Assembly: GCA_947683625.1 (NCBI GenBank)
Contig: CANTUR010000067.1
Location: 218,501 to 282,500 of the forward strand
Direction of reading: 5' to 3'
Source of the DNA: Mallotus nudiflorus
Lineage: Eukaryota; Streptophyta; Magnoliopsida; Malpighiales; Euphorbiaceae
Length of the DNA stretch: 64,000 nucleotides
In this document: one piece after another, positions 1-13,089 of the stretch
How the letters are laid out: every line of letters starts with the position of its first letter
Numbering within the stretch: position 1 is the first letter of the stretch
Position numbers and translations under genes: made by a program
The notes under the pieces: generated by a model
What the model was told of the DNA's origin: nothing
The model's input: the letters and a program-made list of their open reading frames with translations, nothing else
Database searches by the model: none

Positions 1-1970
1 GCCAGACATAAACATACCTGAATATGAAGATGTATCATCATCAGCACCTTATCACATATTAGTCCAACAGAAGGAATGGTTTATAATTTATTTAAAGGAA
101 AGCATACTTCAGATGATGTTTCTCCTTTATATCAGTGACTACGTGGCATAGTCCCAAAGCTGGATCGTCTTCCCTGTGACCCTCCTTTCCATTTTTCTGG
201 AATTTGTGGTTTTCTTTGATGTGTGTTAATCTGTTTGTGAAGCTGAAAGGAGAAAAGAAAAGGGGACCATAACGGAAAAAATTGTTAGCTGATGCAAAAT
301 GATAGTGGTCCCAATGCAAAACTTAAGGTTCAAGTGTTTACTTGGCTGAATTATCAGCTTTACATTCGACGCTAGTGGGATCCATACCGACTGATTGCCA
401 CCCATCATCAATTATAACAAATTTAGGAGAGATTCCACCTTTCTCTAAGCTGCAAGAAACCAACCTCAGGAGATGTCTAAAACTTTAAAGTAAGAAAAGG
501 GGGGCTCCAAAGAACAGAGAAATACCTTTCTAATCCTTGCTTCACACCTTCTGTAGTAACATCAGTGTAAAAAGCATCCCATGTGCACCAACCAAACCAG
601 TTCAGCATATCTGGCATCTGTATTATAAAGCATAAGTTATTGGATAATACACCTAAAATAACTCTAATAATATAGGACCTTAAAAAAAAATTTATAGACG
701 AAAAGAGTGAAGTTGTTACCTTCTTTCTCTCCCTATGAGAAAATGTCTGTAAATGTCTTTCGACCATCCTGTGAATTACACATTAAGTCAAATGAAATAA
801 TGTAATGCAGAAACAGTATAAGATACTGCAATCTTAGTAGCATTAAGAGCCTAATTTACAAGCTTTTAGATTTGATCTCCATTGAATTTAAGAGGAACAA
901 ATTCACAAGCTTTATTATCCAAAATCTGGATGTGATTCCACTGAAAATATTAGCTAACACTAAGTAATTCTGCAGGTGAATTTGTGATCCTTCACAATCC
1001 TTGAAATCAGGAAAACTTTTTTTTTTTTCAATGAAAGACCATGAAATTTCATTTTTAAATTTTATTTGACATATTTTACTGGCAAAAATTGAAAGCAGAA
1101 ATCAACATCATCAAGTTGATTTTTGAAAACAACACCAGAAAACTTTCAAGCTATGGAAAAGAAAATTGACAAGAACATGAAAAACAGATAATGATCTCTG
1201 GAAGCTTACTTCACAGCATTTGTGATGACATCAAAAGGATCTGATCCAGCGGCCACAAAAACCAAATGACTTCCTTCAAATTCCTCAACGGCAGGATCTC
1301 CTGCAGTGCAGAACCAATTTTAATCAACACAATAAAGAGCAACATGTCTATAAAGTATCATCAAAACAGAGTCTATCTTCATACCACTTTCCAGACAAAT
1401 CTCCAACTCATGTTGCTCGTTTCCTTGAAGAACAGCCCTGAAATCTCCTTCGAGAATTGGCAAGAACACTGCATATACTGCAGATTGATCATCTCTGTTG
1501 TCAAAATGAGACCCGTCTCTTGCTTCAACAATCAAGAATTGAGTCTCATAAGGAATATCCTGTCCACAAGTCCCTATCCTTTGTGTCATCCACCATAATT
1601 TGAATCGAAAAACACACATGAAACGCAATCCACTGCAAAATTGAAGCAATAATCCATAATTTTAACCCTCACCCAAATCACAGAATCATCAAAAAAGAAA
1701 AACCTGCTTTCCTTTCTTTTTTTTTTCTAGAGAAACAAACAGTAATAAAACAAAATGAAAAAGAAAGTAAATAACATACTCAAGCTTCCCAACAGGAAAG
1801 ACCCTACGGGAACCAGTTTGATCAGATCGAACACCAATAAAAGCTCCATTGACAAAAGCATCAGCCTGTGCTGGGATGATCTCAATATTATCATGAACAT
1901 TATGCAAAACACAGTTCCCTAACACCATCAAATTCCCATCGGCCACCGTTATTCCTGCTCCTACTGTCAT
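1..1970 (-). CDS. SIP1: Raffinose synthase family protein, SIP1/RFS1-like (5' part, 8 exons, runs off the left edge)
   Basis: Glycoside hydrolase family 36 protein of the plant raffinose-synthase/seed-imbibition group; members transfer or release alpha-galactose in raffinose-family oligosaccharide metabolism, and SIP1-type members may act as alkaline alpha-galactosidases. Exons by GT-AG boundaries: 1970-1780, 1632-1385, 1300-1210, 768-720, 617-526, 449-342, 242-108 and 17-1 (partial). They join in frame to about 310 codons. The start MTVGAGITVADG, the RFKLWWMTQR block, FRAVLQGNE, NWFGWCTWDAFYTDV, KFVIIDDGWQSVG and the HIKENHKFQKNGKEGH block all follow the family; agreement with what I recall of Arabidopsis SIP1 is closer than with SIP2. 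The catalytic aspartates lie in later exons outside the window, so activity cannot be judged here. No stop codon or frameshift is seen, so the gene looks intact. Confidence 0.93.
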
Positions 1971-2105
1971 CTTTTGCTCTTTTATTTATCAGGACAAAAC
2001 AAAGAAATTAAAACGCACAAAGCACAGCTAAAAATCTTTGCTTTTTTGAGAAGAAATAAATGTTGAAAATAATGAGATTGAGCTGATGGGTTAATCGATA
2101 ATGGT

Positions 2106-2113
2106 TATTTATA
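2106..2113 (-). promoter_or_regulatory. TATA box of the SIP1-like gene
   Basis: TATAAATA on the minus strand about 136 bp before the ATG at 1970. This spacing would give a 5' UTR of roughly 100 nt. A 20-base T run (2144-2163 on +) lies just upstream of it. Position and consensus support the call; there is no transcript evidence. Confidence 0.55.
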
Positions 2114-2835
2114 GCAATATACAGCCTCCAGGCCGCCAAGAAATTTTTTTTTTTTTTTTTTTTGAAGAAAAAGGAGTTGCAAAGTGTATATATTGCAATG
2201 GAGGGACTCCCTCGATTTCTGTGTTGGCTTTCTTTGAATATATCTTACACATATAAAGTTGTCCATGGCGGGAAGTAAAAGTAATCAATGTCGGTTTTCT
2301 GTTTTTCTATTTGAAAAATTATTGACGAAAGTCTACAATTTACTCCCTAAAGTTTAGTTTAAAAAACACTCTTGTTCTTACAGTTATAGATATGTAATTC
2401 TATAAAGACACTTTTGCATCAATACTAAGTGCGGTTCCTAAAACTGTAAGGCTAAAATAATAAATATACTTTATTACTAAATTGTAAGTGTAAAAATAAT
2501 AAATAACGCTTTGGTCAAGAAAATAATAATAATAAATAACACTTTTTTTTTACATCGTAAAAAATAAATAACACTTTGTTTCATCAAGTTGTTTGAAACT
2601 ATAATTGGTTCTTCAAATTTTGTTCGTCTTTGTAAAATATCAAAAATTTTAAAAAATATTACTCGATAAATTAAATTTTTTATAAGTATATTTTAACTGG
2701 AAACAAATATACTAAATCAGTTTATATATCTATATCTATAATATATATAAATATATAAAGGAGAAACATACAACTTTATGAAAGAGTTTTCACTTATTAT
2801 TATATAAAAATTGAATAATTTAGTTATTTACTAAT

Positions 2836-3256
2836 AGAAGTAAAATTAAAATATAATTTTAATTTGATTGAAAATCTATTTTCTATTTTAATTAGATTAA
2901 CTTTTATTTTATCTCTAATAAAATTGAATTAACTAAAATATAATTATATTTTAATTGAAAATATATTTCCTATTTTAATAAGATTAACTTCTATCATATC
3001 TCTGATAAAAATTTTAATTTAATTGAAAGTATATAATTTATTATAATTAGGTTAACTTCCATTTTATATCTAACAAAATTAAATTAATTAAAATGATATT
3101 TTAATTTAATTGGAAGTATATTTCATATTATAATTAGGTTAACTTCTATTTTATCTCTAATAAAAATTAAATTAATTAACATATAATTCTAATTTAATTG
3201 AAAGTATTTTAATTATGTTAATTTATATTTTATCTCTAATAAAATTAAATTAATTA
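2836..3256. repeat. Degenerate tandem repeat, about 5 copies of 75-95 bp
   Basis: Successive copies start near 2836, 2935, 3010, 3088 and 3177. Each has the order TTTAATTTAATTGAAA, then TATTTTAATTAGRTTAAC, then TTTATCTCTAATAAAATTRA. Length differences of 5-20 bp between copies reflect small indels. No coding frame is apparent. Confidence 0.7.
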
Positions 3257-4772
3257 AATTTTAGTGATAATTTTGTTAAGACATATTTTTGTTTAATTTA
3301 ATTAGGTCTATTTATATTTTATCTAATATAAACCAATTAGATAACATAATTTTATAAGTTTTATTATATTAAATTTAATAAGTAAATAATGAAAATGAAA
3401 ATTAATAAATTTTATAAAAATAGAAAAAGTATATAGTTTGTTTCAAAAGTATATATTTTTATAAATTTAAAATTAATAAATAAAAATAGAGCATATAATT
3501 TGTTTGAAAGAATATTTTCTTTAAGAAAAGTAATATAATTATTGTTTTAGATATTTTTATAAAAGTTAACAAAAAAGAGTTAAAATTAAATTAATTAATA
3601 TTTATCATTTAATTATTAGTTGAACTTAAAAAATTATATTAAATTAATTTTTGTGTAAATAAAAGTATTAATATTAAAAATATTGAAGAAATAAAGTGTT
3701 ATAACTTAAATAAAAAATTTACTAAAATTATAATAAATTATAAGTTTAATAGGATTATAATATTTAAATTGTTATATAAATAAAATACAACTTTGGTTAT
3801 TTTTAAATTTTTTATTAACAAATAACTAATGATTTTTTATTATTTTATGATTCATTATGATCATAATATTTTTTTTTTTTATATGAAATTAGTACTAGAG
3901 TTGAGAAAAACTAATTATAAAAAATATTGAAGTAATATTATATAATTATTCAAATAAAATATTTATAAAAATTGTGATGAATTATAACTATATTAAGTTA
4001 ATATCAAATTTTTATATAAATAAATAACATTGTTATTATTTTTAAATTTTTATTTAATAATAATAATAATAACAATAATAATAATAATATGTTTAATTAT
4101 TTATTTATATCACGAATCAAATAAATTTTTTATTCATGTATGAAACAAGTAGTTGTTTACTAATATATATATATATATATCCAAAATTATGAAGGAATTT
4201 GACAAGTATCTCATTTTATATTTCAGTATTCATTTTTAAAGTTTTATGTATAACATTATTAAAAATTGTAACTTTTCAAATAAAACTAAAAAATTATTAT
4301 TTGATTGCAATATAAACTCCTTTAAATCTTAAAATTAGAGATAAAATCCTATTAAATCTAAAATATTTTATTACTATCTAATTAAAATAATGAAAACAAT
4401 AATATGATTATAATAATATGAAACAATATAAACAATAATATGATCGTGAATGATTATATCATCTAAATGGAAGTTACAATTACATCTCACTCTTATAATT
4501 GCACCTCCATTGAATTATATTGCATTACTTAATCTTTTTCTTTGTTTTTTAGGTTGAAAATTATATCTCTATTTCTTGGGCAACTTGTATTCATTTAATG
4601 AAGGTCATTTTTGTGATAATGGATTACTGTTAATTTAAATTTTAATGTTTGAAGGAGACCAAATATTATTTAGGTTGAAAATATTATCAAACCATCTATT
4701 GGTACACATTTTCATATGTTCCCCTACTAGGTAATTAATATTTGTCCTTTTCATCTATTTATTTTATTTTTA

Positions 4773-5816
4773 GTATTAATTATTATGACATCTCTCAGTT
4801 TCGGTCCATTATATTGTTAGTTCTTTATATTTTTAATAGTTAATTTAAACATCCTTGAAATTTTGCTGTAGTAAACTATTATATCCTTATCATTTAATTT
4901 ATTGTTAAATGGATCAATTTAAAAAACTAAAAGTTTTATTCAGTCCCTAAACTTACAATATAATCTTAAATTCATTCACTTTTTTTTTATCAAATTATCA
5001 TTGATTTTTTTAATTCTTTTATTGTTATAATAATTATAATTTTTATTTTTAATATAAAAATAAATTTAAAACATATTTATGTAGAATTGCTACTACATTA
5101 ATACGATTATGTAATCAATATGATATTAATTAGGATTTATTATATTGATATAGATTTAGTTATTACATCTCATTAAAATTATTCTATATATATATATATA
5201 TATACTATTTGCAAATCCTTTGAGAATTACAATTATTAAATTTCATTAAAAAATTTATTACAGCATGGCAAGCCTCATTTAGGGTACAATAAAAATCATA
5301 AAAACTGAGTTCATATTAGTATGGTAAATTTTAATTAATGGACATCAATTACATAAATCACATTAGTATGATGTTAATTATAAAATTGAGTACATGCCAA
5401 TATAATAAATTATAATTAGTGCAATATTGTTACATAAGTTGTATTAGCACGACAACAGTCAGTGAAATTGAGTGAAAATCAATATGATAAATTTTAATTA
5501 ATACAATATTTATTATATATTCCTATTAGAGTAGTGTTAATTTTAAATCAATATGGTTTAAATTTGTTTTAATGTTAAAAATAAATTTTTTTTAATTTAA
5601 TAAAAGAATTGGATAAATTTACATCTATATTATTAGTTTAGGGATCAAATAGAACTTTTAATTTTTTTCAAATTGGTCAATTTAACAATAAATTAAACAG
5701 TAAAAATGTAATAGTTTAACAAAATAAAATCTCAAATATTTTATAGTAATTATTGAAAATACAGGGACTTATCAATATAATAAATCAAACCTCAAAGATG
5801 TTATAATAATTAACCC
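4773..5816. mobile_element. Non-autonomous Mutator-like foldback element with about 280-bp inverted arms
   Basis: The left arm (4773 to about 5060) reads GTATTAATTATTATGACATC. The reverse complement of the right arm (about 5540-5816) reads GGGTTAATTATTATAACATC. The two stay alignable inward through shared blocks such as TTTAATTTATTGTTAAAT and GTCCCTAAAC. The same 9-mer TTATTTTTA flanks both ends (4764-4772 and 5817-5825), as expected of a Mutator-like target duplication. The 480-bp centre has no ORF. The AT-rich setting makes a chance 9-mer possible, but the long arms are convincing. Confidence 0.72.
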
Positions 5817-8463
5817 TTATTTTTAAAACGTCAATAAAATCATGATCAAATGAAAATTTATCATCCTATACTCGCTTAATTTTGTTGATTTCTTCTTTTG
5901 TACAAAATTATTTTCTAAGTATCAGAATAACTATGAATCAGGTATTTTACTTTATTGGGCTAGAAAATTCCACCCTAATCGTCGGATGTGCTCTCACTGA
6001 TATTCTTTACAATGTCACTTTTATTCATAGTCTTCCGATCAGACATTATTTTACATTCATTTTTTTTTGTTTATGTTGCCAAATTAATTGTTCTTGTGTT
6101 TCATATTGTTTGAATTTTGATTCCTTATTGTAATATTACAAGAGGTAAGAATCTGTTGGAATCAAGAAAAAATCTGGAAAAATTGAGTTGGCAGGAACAA
6201 TATTATGGGTAGGAGGAGCAATATTTCATGTGAATACTTGAATCATAGTGTTTTATCCACTATAGTTGAATTATTTACATTTTAAAACTGTATAATAATT
6301 GTTTAAATTATTGTATCTTTAGAACCATTTCAAGTATCCTTGAACCCTTTTCTTTTTCCTTTTTTTTCTTTAGGTTTTCATTTTTTAAAATGATTTATTA
6401 ATGTTAAAGGTTTTTTTTGAAGTACTGAAGAAAAATTTTAGAATATGGTACCATTTGAATTGTAAACCAATAATTTTTTAAATCGTCTCGTTTTAATTGA
6501 GTTATAAGGAAATATATATTTTTAGCTTAAAATCAAAAAGTAATTTAATTATTTATAATTTTAATAAGATTCATATTCTATTCAAAAAATAAAAAAATAG
6601 TAATTAATTTTTTAAAAATTACCTTAAATGCTATAGATGTATTTTTTAAAAATTTTGATCAATATGTATATATATATTTTAGGCAATTCACACTACACAC
6701 AAATTCACAACAGTAAATATAAATTATTAGTTTAAAAAATAGTAAATATAAATTATTACGATTTTTTTATTTTTTACATATAGTGTTATAACAAATTTTA
6801 TTGATAAAAAAGTTGAATAAATAAATAGTAAAAAATTTCCTTGAAATGTATTTATAATATAATAGGTCATGAGTTGAGGGATAAAAAAAATGTATACGAT
6901 GAAGTCATTAACTTTCGTGATTATGTGTGAGTGTGATAAGTGGTTATTTTGGAAAAATTACATTTTTGTGGGGAGGAGGTATGGATTTTAGTGGTCCCCA
7001 AATCATTACTCTGGGGAGGAGGTCTCGATTTTAGTGCAATGCATGCATGTGAGCCGGCCCACCTTTATCACATTATCATCAACGTTGGTTTTTTTTATAT
7101 ATACTATACATGTTATTGACGGAGGGACCACCTACTTTTTCTTCGGACATCAAACTAGGTTACAATTCTTTTAAAAGAAAATTTAATTTAATGGGTAAAA
7201 TTGAAAAAAAAAATTATTTTTTATTAATAATTTAAAAATATCAATTAGAATAAAATAAATTTAATTTTTTAAAAAAATAATTGAAAGAAAATAGAGAGAA
7301 TAATTAAAATTAATTAAAAATAAATAATTATTATTTAACCAATGATATAATTAAGATGGAAGGCTATAAATGTGCCAAATACATAACACTAAATATCAAT
7401 AACACGAATTACATAAAAAAAATTTAAAATTTTATCTACAGAATAAATTAGAGTAAAAATTTAATATTAATCAAAATTAATTCAATTAGTTTAAAAATTA
7501 AATATTATTACGATAAATAATAATATAATAATTAGCATATTAAATATAGTGTGTTTAATTATCATATGTATGTCTAAGAATATTAAATTGAATGTTACTA
7601 AATTTTTGATATTGTTAAATAATAACTAAATTAAAATCACCAGTGAAATTGTTTAATTTAATTAAATAATTATTTAATTTTATGCATACATAACAATTGC
7701 AAATGTAGTACTTGAAATATAAGTATAACATTTTTTTTGAAACTAAATCTATGAATAACTATTAAATTAAAAAAAACTACTAATAGTTATTGCGATATTT
7801 TTATTTTTTTAATTTATTATTACTTTACCTTATTTATTTAATTACAAATTTTTTACTAAATTTAAAAATGATATTAATATACGGAAACTTGATAAATAAT
7901 AAGATAATTAACAGATGACGTTGATTCAATGGAAGAAAGAGCAGCGACGTATTGGATCAATTCCCGAAAATATCTGCGTCATGAATTGATTGCGAACTGT
8001 GGCTTCACGAAAGCTTTAGTTAAAAAGCTGTTACCTTACAGTTATAGTAGCACACTTGCACTTGCTTTTGTTTCACGTGCGTTTCATGACGTGGCAATGC
8101 AATCCACTCTACGTACGTCGGTTTATGCGGTGGGTTGGAAATGACGTGTACCTGAGTTGGAATCTTTTTTTAGGCATTAAATAAACAACTTTATTATAAG
8201 AGTATCATCGTTTTCTTAAAAAAACATATTCTACCTTTGGTCCATTGTATGAATTTTTTTTTTTCCGAACTATGTTTGAGTTTTGATGAATAATAGAAGA
8301 AGGGAGGGTTTAGTTCACCTTTTTGTGGTAACTGATAAAGTTTTTTTTTCAATCTCGATAACTATAGTTTAAATGTATGGTAAAATTTTAAAATTAGTAA
8401 TTAATAATTATTTCTATTTATATTTGATAAATTTTATTTAATTTAATTTTTTTTAAATAATAT

Positions 8464-8830
8464 TGATACCATCTAAAATGTTCCCACTTAATTAGGGGTC
8501 TTTCACCTCCTAAATAGGAACACATGGATAAAGGAGAAGACAGATTCGTTCAAGAAACTACCTCAAAGAGAAATCCTAACTTAAGAAGGAACACTCTCCC
8601 ACAAGGATTCCTATTCCTCCTAGGTTTGAGTATCACTATATATAACACCATATACCCCTCATAAGGGGACATCTCATTCACACATATTCAAGCTGTCTTT
8701 CCTCCACCCGCTTTCTATTCCCTAACTTAGGCATCGGAGTGTTTGTGGGGATTCCCCTCACCTCTTACCTTGCCCTCTGTTCAGTGCTTTGCAGGACGTT
8801 CAGCCCAGGAGTCCTGAAAATTAGTTATCA
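8464..8830 (+). repeat. 5' LTR of Tat-1
   Basis: It begins TGATACCATC and ends TTAGTTATCA, so it is bounded by TG and CA, with the inverted terminal motif TGATA/TATCA. It has a TATA-like ACTATATATAACACC near 8635. It is 367 bp long and collinear with the 394-bp 3' LTR of Tat-2: both share the AACTTAGGCATC and TTTGTGGGGATTC blocks near the 3' side. Confidence 0.85.
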
Positions 8831-8832
8831 AG

Positions 8833-8850
8833 TGGCGCCGTCTGTGGGAA
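8833..8850 (+). other. Primer binding site of Tat-1
   Basis: TGGCGCCGTCTGTGGGAA starts two bases after the LTR end, the usual position and TGG start of a tRNA-primed minus-strand site. I do not assign the tRNA. The same junction recurs inverted at 14922-14952. Confidence 0.8.
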
Positions 8851-8901
8851 CTCCTTGGGAAAAGCCATTCATTCACTTGCTAAGCTAAAGACACCTTCAC
8901 C

Positions 8902-10530
8902 ATGACTTTCAGCCCACCTTCGGCCCAAATTCCTGAGGGCGGCACCAATCCTTCTGCACCCATCCTTTCGACTGACCTTTCAAACCCTTTCCCAGCAATA
9001 ATACCACCGCCCACCTTGCAACTTGCTGGGGCCACATCCGATCATGCACTTTTACCTCTGAAAAATAACCCGAGATACCCGTCCTTGGGAACAGATCTCC
9101 CATATTATACTCCGCTGCAGCACCATCGATCAATACCCTCAATACCTTTTCCAAGCCTACTAGAAACACCAGCAATAACCACTCCAAACTTAAACACAGT
9201 AACCCAAACACTCAGCCTTGACCAAGCAAGCAAAGAGGCCATGATAAAAAATATTCAGGCACAAATAACCTTGATGCAACAACTGCTAAGCGCTATAATA
9301 CAAAGCAAGCATACTGAACTAACTCCAAATAATGATAATGCAGCACCCCGACAAGCCCCAAGGACGAGCACAGGGAAGGATAAAGCACCAGAAGGGGAAT
9401 GTAGTTCGTCCATCCCAGCTCTCGATGATTCAAAATTAGCATAGAAGGTTGAGGAAGCAATGAACAAAGCCCGGACTAAACCTAGAAAGGAAGAAGAATG
9501 GGTGATGGATAGTAGAACTCCGTTTGTCAACAGAATAATTCAAACGGAGATTCCTAGTAAGTTCAAAATCTCGCAGCTTGATCAGTACGATAGGACAGGA
9601 GACCCTCTTAGTCATATATCTGCTTTCCGAACAAAGATGTTGCTCCAGAATGTGAACGATGGAATCATGTGCAGAGTCTTCCCAAGTACACTCACAAAGA
9701 GCACCCAAAAATGGTTTCATCGACTCCCAGAGAATTCTGTCACTTCTTTTCAAGACCTAGCCGAGCAGTTTCATATGATTCATCACCAATATCCCTCCTG
9801 CAAAATACATCAACGACCTCCGGGTGTGCTGGCAGGAAGTTGACGAATCTCTATGAAGTTACCTTGACTGTTTCAATAAAACAGCTGTGCAGATTGAGCA
9901 CCTCATTGATGAAGTCGCCATAGAAGCTTTGAAAAATGGCACTAGACTCGGAAAGATAAAAGACAAATTAATGACTAAAGAACCGAGTACCTTGGCCGAG
10001 GCAATGGTGATAGCGGTTCGGATGATAAAGATGGACGAGGAGAGGAGGATGCATCGGGAAGAAGATAGGCCACTGACTAGAGATGAACGACCAAAGCAGA
10101 GACGAGTAAGCATCCCAAAAATGAATTTTAGAGCTTCGACAGATAAATTTGATAGGGAAGCAGATAGATATACACCCCTGAACACTTCTCGATCAAGGAT
10201 CCTCATGTGGGTCAGGCAGAATGGAGTGGAAATTACACCGACCAAAAGAATTAGTCCAAGCCAGAGATTTACTCATGATAGAAGCCAGTACTGCGAGTAC
10301 CATAGAGAGTATGGCCATAACACAGAAGGCTGCAGAGAACTGAAGAGTGCCATAAAAAAACTAGTGCAACGGGGAAAGCTTGATAATTTCACTGACACAC
10401 CGAGGAGACGTGAAAACACGAAAAACCATAACCGTGATAAAGCTGAGGCAAAGAAAGTTAGGAAAAAACTTATCTGAATGATCAACATGATTGTGGGAGG
10501 AGAAAACACCGGGAAATGATTAAAACGTAG
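8902..10530 (+). pseudogene. Tat-1 gag (broken)
   Basis: Capsid precursor of the retrotransposon. The first frame (8902-9843) has a Pro-rich N-terminus, an in-frame TAG at 9442-9444, and then the retrotransposon gag domain (FKISQLDQYDRTGDPLSHI, about 9560-9780). A frameshift near 9780 moves it to the next frame, which has a TGA at 9854-9856 where the family usually has Arg. The frame then runs 9887-10477 with an Arg/Lys-rich tract and a Tat-type zinc-finger-like segment YCEYHREYGHNTEGC near 10290-10335. Identity rests on this domain order and on the following protease. Confidence 0.8.
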
Positions 10531-10543
10531 TAGAGGAGGAAAA

Positions 10544-11360
10544 ATGATACCCGATAAAAGTGACAGCATTCTTAACTCGGAAGACAATTCGCATATACAT
10601 CACCTTCACAGTGATGCCCTGGTGATAACCACATGCATAAATAAGTATCGGGTCAAAAGGCTATTGGTCGATAATGGGAGTGCTATCAATGTTTTATCTT
10701 GGAATGCGTACAAAGCTATGGGCGGCTCCATCACCAACTTAATGGCCATCTAGAACCCCATCACTAGTTTTTATGAAGGAACGGTGCAATCGATGGGGAT
10801 TGTCAATCTGGATCTAGAATTTGGAAACCAAGAGGATGAGGAAATAAAAATCGTCTAGACCCCGTTCAATGTGGTAGACGTACCACTAGCCTATAATGGG
10901 ATAATAGGACGATCGATACTTTACGAAGCAGATGCAGTCACCAGCATCAGACAATTAACCATAAAAATTTCGATCAAAATGGGGACCCTTACTATTAGGA
11001 GAGATCAGCAGATGGCCAGACAATGCTATCAGATGACCATGAAAAGCTTCAGCTATCAGATGGCAGAAGCTTTTCATTTGGAAGCATGGGAAGTTGAGAA
11101 GCAAGGCGTTGATCCACAATCGGTGGAAGACACAGAGGCATTGCAAATCAGGGGAGGAAAATCTATGAAAATTGGTAATGCCCTTAATCAAGACATCAAA
11201 GACACATTAAGGGACGTCCTTATTAGACACTCAAAAGATTTTGCTTCTCAAGTTTCTGAGATCATCGACATGGACTCGCGGGTTGCCTGTCACTGCCTAA
11301 ACATCAAACCAGGGGCCAAGCCAGTAGCACAGAAGAAAAGAACTTTTGCCTATGAAAAAT
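10544..11360 (+). pseudogene. Tat-1 aspartic protease region (broken)
   Basis: The protease motif LLVDNGSAINVL (near 10660-10695) is the D-x-G-S/A active-site loop of Ty3/gypsy proteases. DVPLAYNGIIGRSIL (about 10878-10922) corresponds to the conserved C-terminal strand. In-frame TAGs occur at 10751-10753 and 10856-10858. The frame continues into the RT connection and stops at the TAA at 11360. Confidence 0.75.
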
Positions 11361-11970
11361 AAAAGATCATTGCCGAGGAAATAGTGAAGCTTTTAGCAGC
11401 CGGATTCATTAAAGAGGTTACTCACCCGGATTGGGTAGCCAACGTAGTACTCTTCAAAAAGCAAACGGGAAGTACAGAATGTGTGTAGACTACACCGACC
11501 TCAACCAGGCATGCCCTAAAGACAGCTACCTATTACCAATGATTGATTAGCTCGTCGATTCCACTGCTGGCCATGGCTTATAAAGCTTCATAGATGCTGC
11601 CTAAGGTTATCACCAGATCCCCATGAAGAAAGAAGACCAGGAGAAAACGTCCTTCATCACACACGAAGGGCTATACTGCTATAAGGTGATGCCCTTCAGA
11701 CTGAAAAATGTCAGAGCCACATACCAAAGAATGATAAACTAAGTCCTTCAGAGCCAGATTGGGACTAGCGTAGAGGTATATATGGATGACATCATCATCA
11801 AAAGCAAGCACTCTGAGCACCACCCAGCAGAAATGGATCAAGTCCTCCAGTTACTAAGCCAATCCAGGATCAAGTTGAATCCTGATAAATGCGTCTTCGG
11901 AGTCCAGGTCGACAAATTCCTGGGGTTCAGCTATACTCAATATGGCAGCACTGAAGAGCATCCGTAATAT
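11270..11970 (+). pseudogene. Tat-1 reverse transcriptase (broken)
   Basis: The RT fingers and palm can be followed through several frames: GAKPVAQKKRTFAYEK, AAGFIKEVTHPDWVANVVL, the DYTDLNQACPKDSY segment after a frameshift near 11460, GYHQIPM, GLYCYKVMPF and the catalytic VYMDDIIIKS (near 11776-11805). In-frame stops fall near 11547, 11581, 11602 and 11740. The end of the domain is lost by a frameshift or small deletion near 11930-11945, where the next frame resumes. Confidence 0.85.
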
Positions 11971-12990
11971 ACAAAAGCTAAATGGAAGAATAACCGCACT
12001 AGGGCATTTTATTTCTTGCTCAATTAGGCGATGTCTACCATTGTTCCGAGCTCTCAAAAGTTTCAGCAAGTTCCAGTGGTCTGCTGATTTCCAAGCAGTA
12101 TTTGAAGAAATTAAAAGATTCTTATCTTCCCTACCATTAATCAGTCGTCCAATACCGAATGAGACCTTATACTTATACCTCTCTGTTGGTCGAAAATGCA
12201 TCGCCTCAGTACTGGTAAGGGAAGAGGAAAGCTAGCAAATCCCTGTCTACTATGTCAGCAAGATGCTCCGAGGACCTGAAGTCCGATACCCCATGCTGGA
12301 AAAATTAGCCTTAGCTGTGGTTCATGCTTCTCGAAAGCTTCGGCACTACTTCCAAGCTCACCATATCGTAGTTTGGTCCCATTTTCCACTGTGTAAAATA
12401 TTACAGAGACCAGAGACTTCAGGCAGGCTAGTGCAATGGTCGGTCTTACTCAGTGAGTTCAATATTGATTACGAGTCTCGACAGTAGATGAAAGCCCAGG
12501 CCTTAGCGGATTTTGTATAAGAAATGGCTCTGAAAGATGTAACCTTGACCAAGATGCCAAAATGGAAGCTCTATGTCGACGGAGCATCCTCAGCTCATGG
12601 TTCTGGCGTGGGAATAATCCTCAGGGGACCGCATAAAGTTCATATCTAGTACGCAGTCTGCATAGAGTATAATGCCACCAACAATGCAGTTGAATACGAA
12701 GCACTCATTACAGGATTGAAACTAGCCGCGGAAGTTAGGGCCGAACACCTCATTATACACTCAGATTTCCAACTAGTTGTCAACTAAGTCAGCGGAGCAT
12801 TTCAAGTCAAAGATGCCTGCATCGCCAAGTACTTAGACAAAGCCAGACGACTTTTGCAACACATCGAGCAAGATGGAGGCCAATGGAATATCGTCCAGAT
12901 TCCCAGAGAAGACAACAATGAGGCCGATTACCTTGCTAAATCCGCAGCCGAGAACAGTCAAGCATTTAGGGACATGGATTTCACCGAATC
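11942..12990 (+). pseudogene. Tat-1 RT connection and RNase H (broken)
   Basis: The reading continues with the thumb/connection (GRITALGHFIS, ETLYLYLSVGRKCIASVLV, YPMLEKLALAVVHASRKLRHYF) into an RNase H domain. All four acidic positions are visible: LYVDGASSAHGSG (about 12570), AVEYEALITGLKLA (about 12690), IIHSDFQLVVN (about 12755) and REDNNEADYLAKSA (about 12905). Premature stops include 12232-12234, 12485-12487, 12518-12520, 12647-12649 and 12785-12787. These interrupt but do not delete the domain. Confidence 0.83.
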
Positions 12991-13089
12991 ACTCACCAAT
13001 CCCAACACAGAGGATATTGAAATTTTCAAAATGCAAGTAGTCTTGGAATGGATACAGCCCATCATCCAATATCTTGAACATAACACACT

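Larger units (their letters stand above)
2200..8463. other. AT-rich intergenic region
   Basis: More than 6 kb without a supported gene. It contains the tandem repeat at 2836-3256, an (AAT)n stretch near 4060-4090, short (TA)n runs near 4160-4180 and 5190-5212, and the foldback element at 4773-5816. Short open frames at 5882-6133 and 7929-8144 show no recognisable domain. A less AT-rich patch at 7910-8150 remains unexplained. Confidence 0.7.

Noticed and set aside
1266..1598. Plus-strand 110-codon frame
   Set aside because: Shadow of exons 2-3 of the SIP1-like gene on the other strand.
5882..6133. Hydrophobic 83-codon frame
   Set aside because: AT-rich DNA gives Phe/Ile/Leu-rich frames by chance, and part of the surrounding sequence belongs to intergenic repeats.
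7929..8144. Open frame of 71 codons in a GC-richer patch
   Set aside because: No known domain, no promoter or splice context; could be a remnant, but nothing supports a gene.
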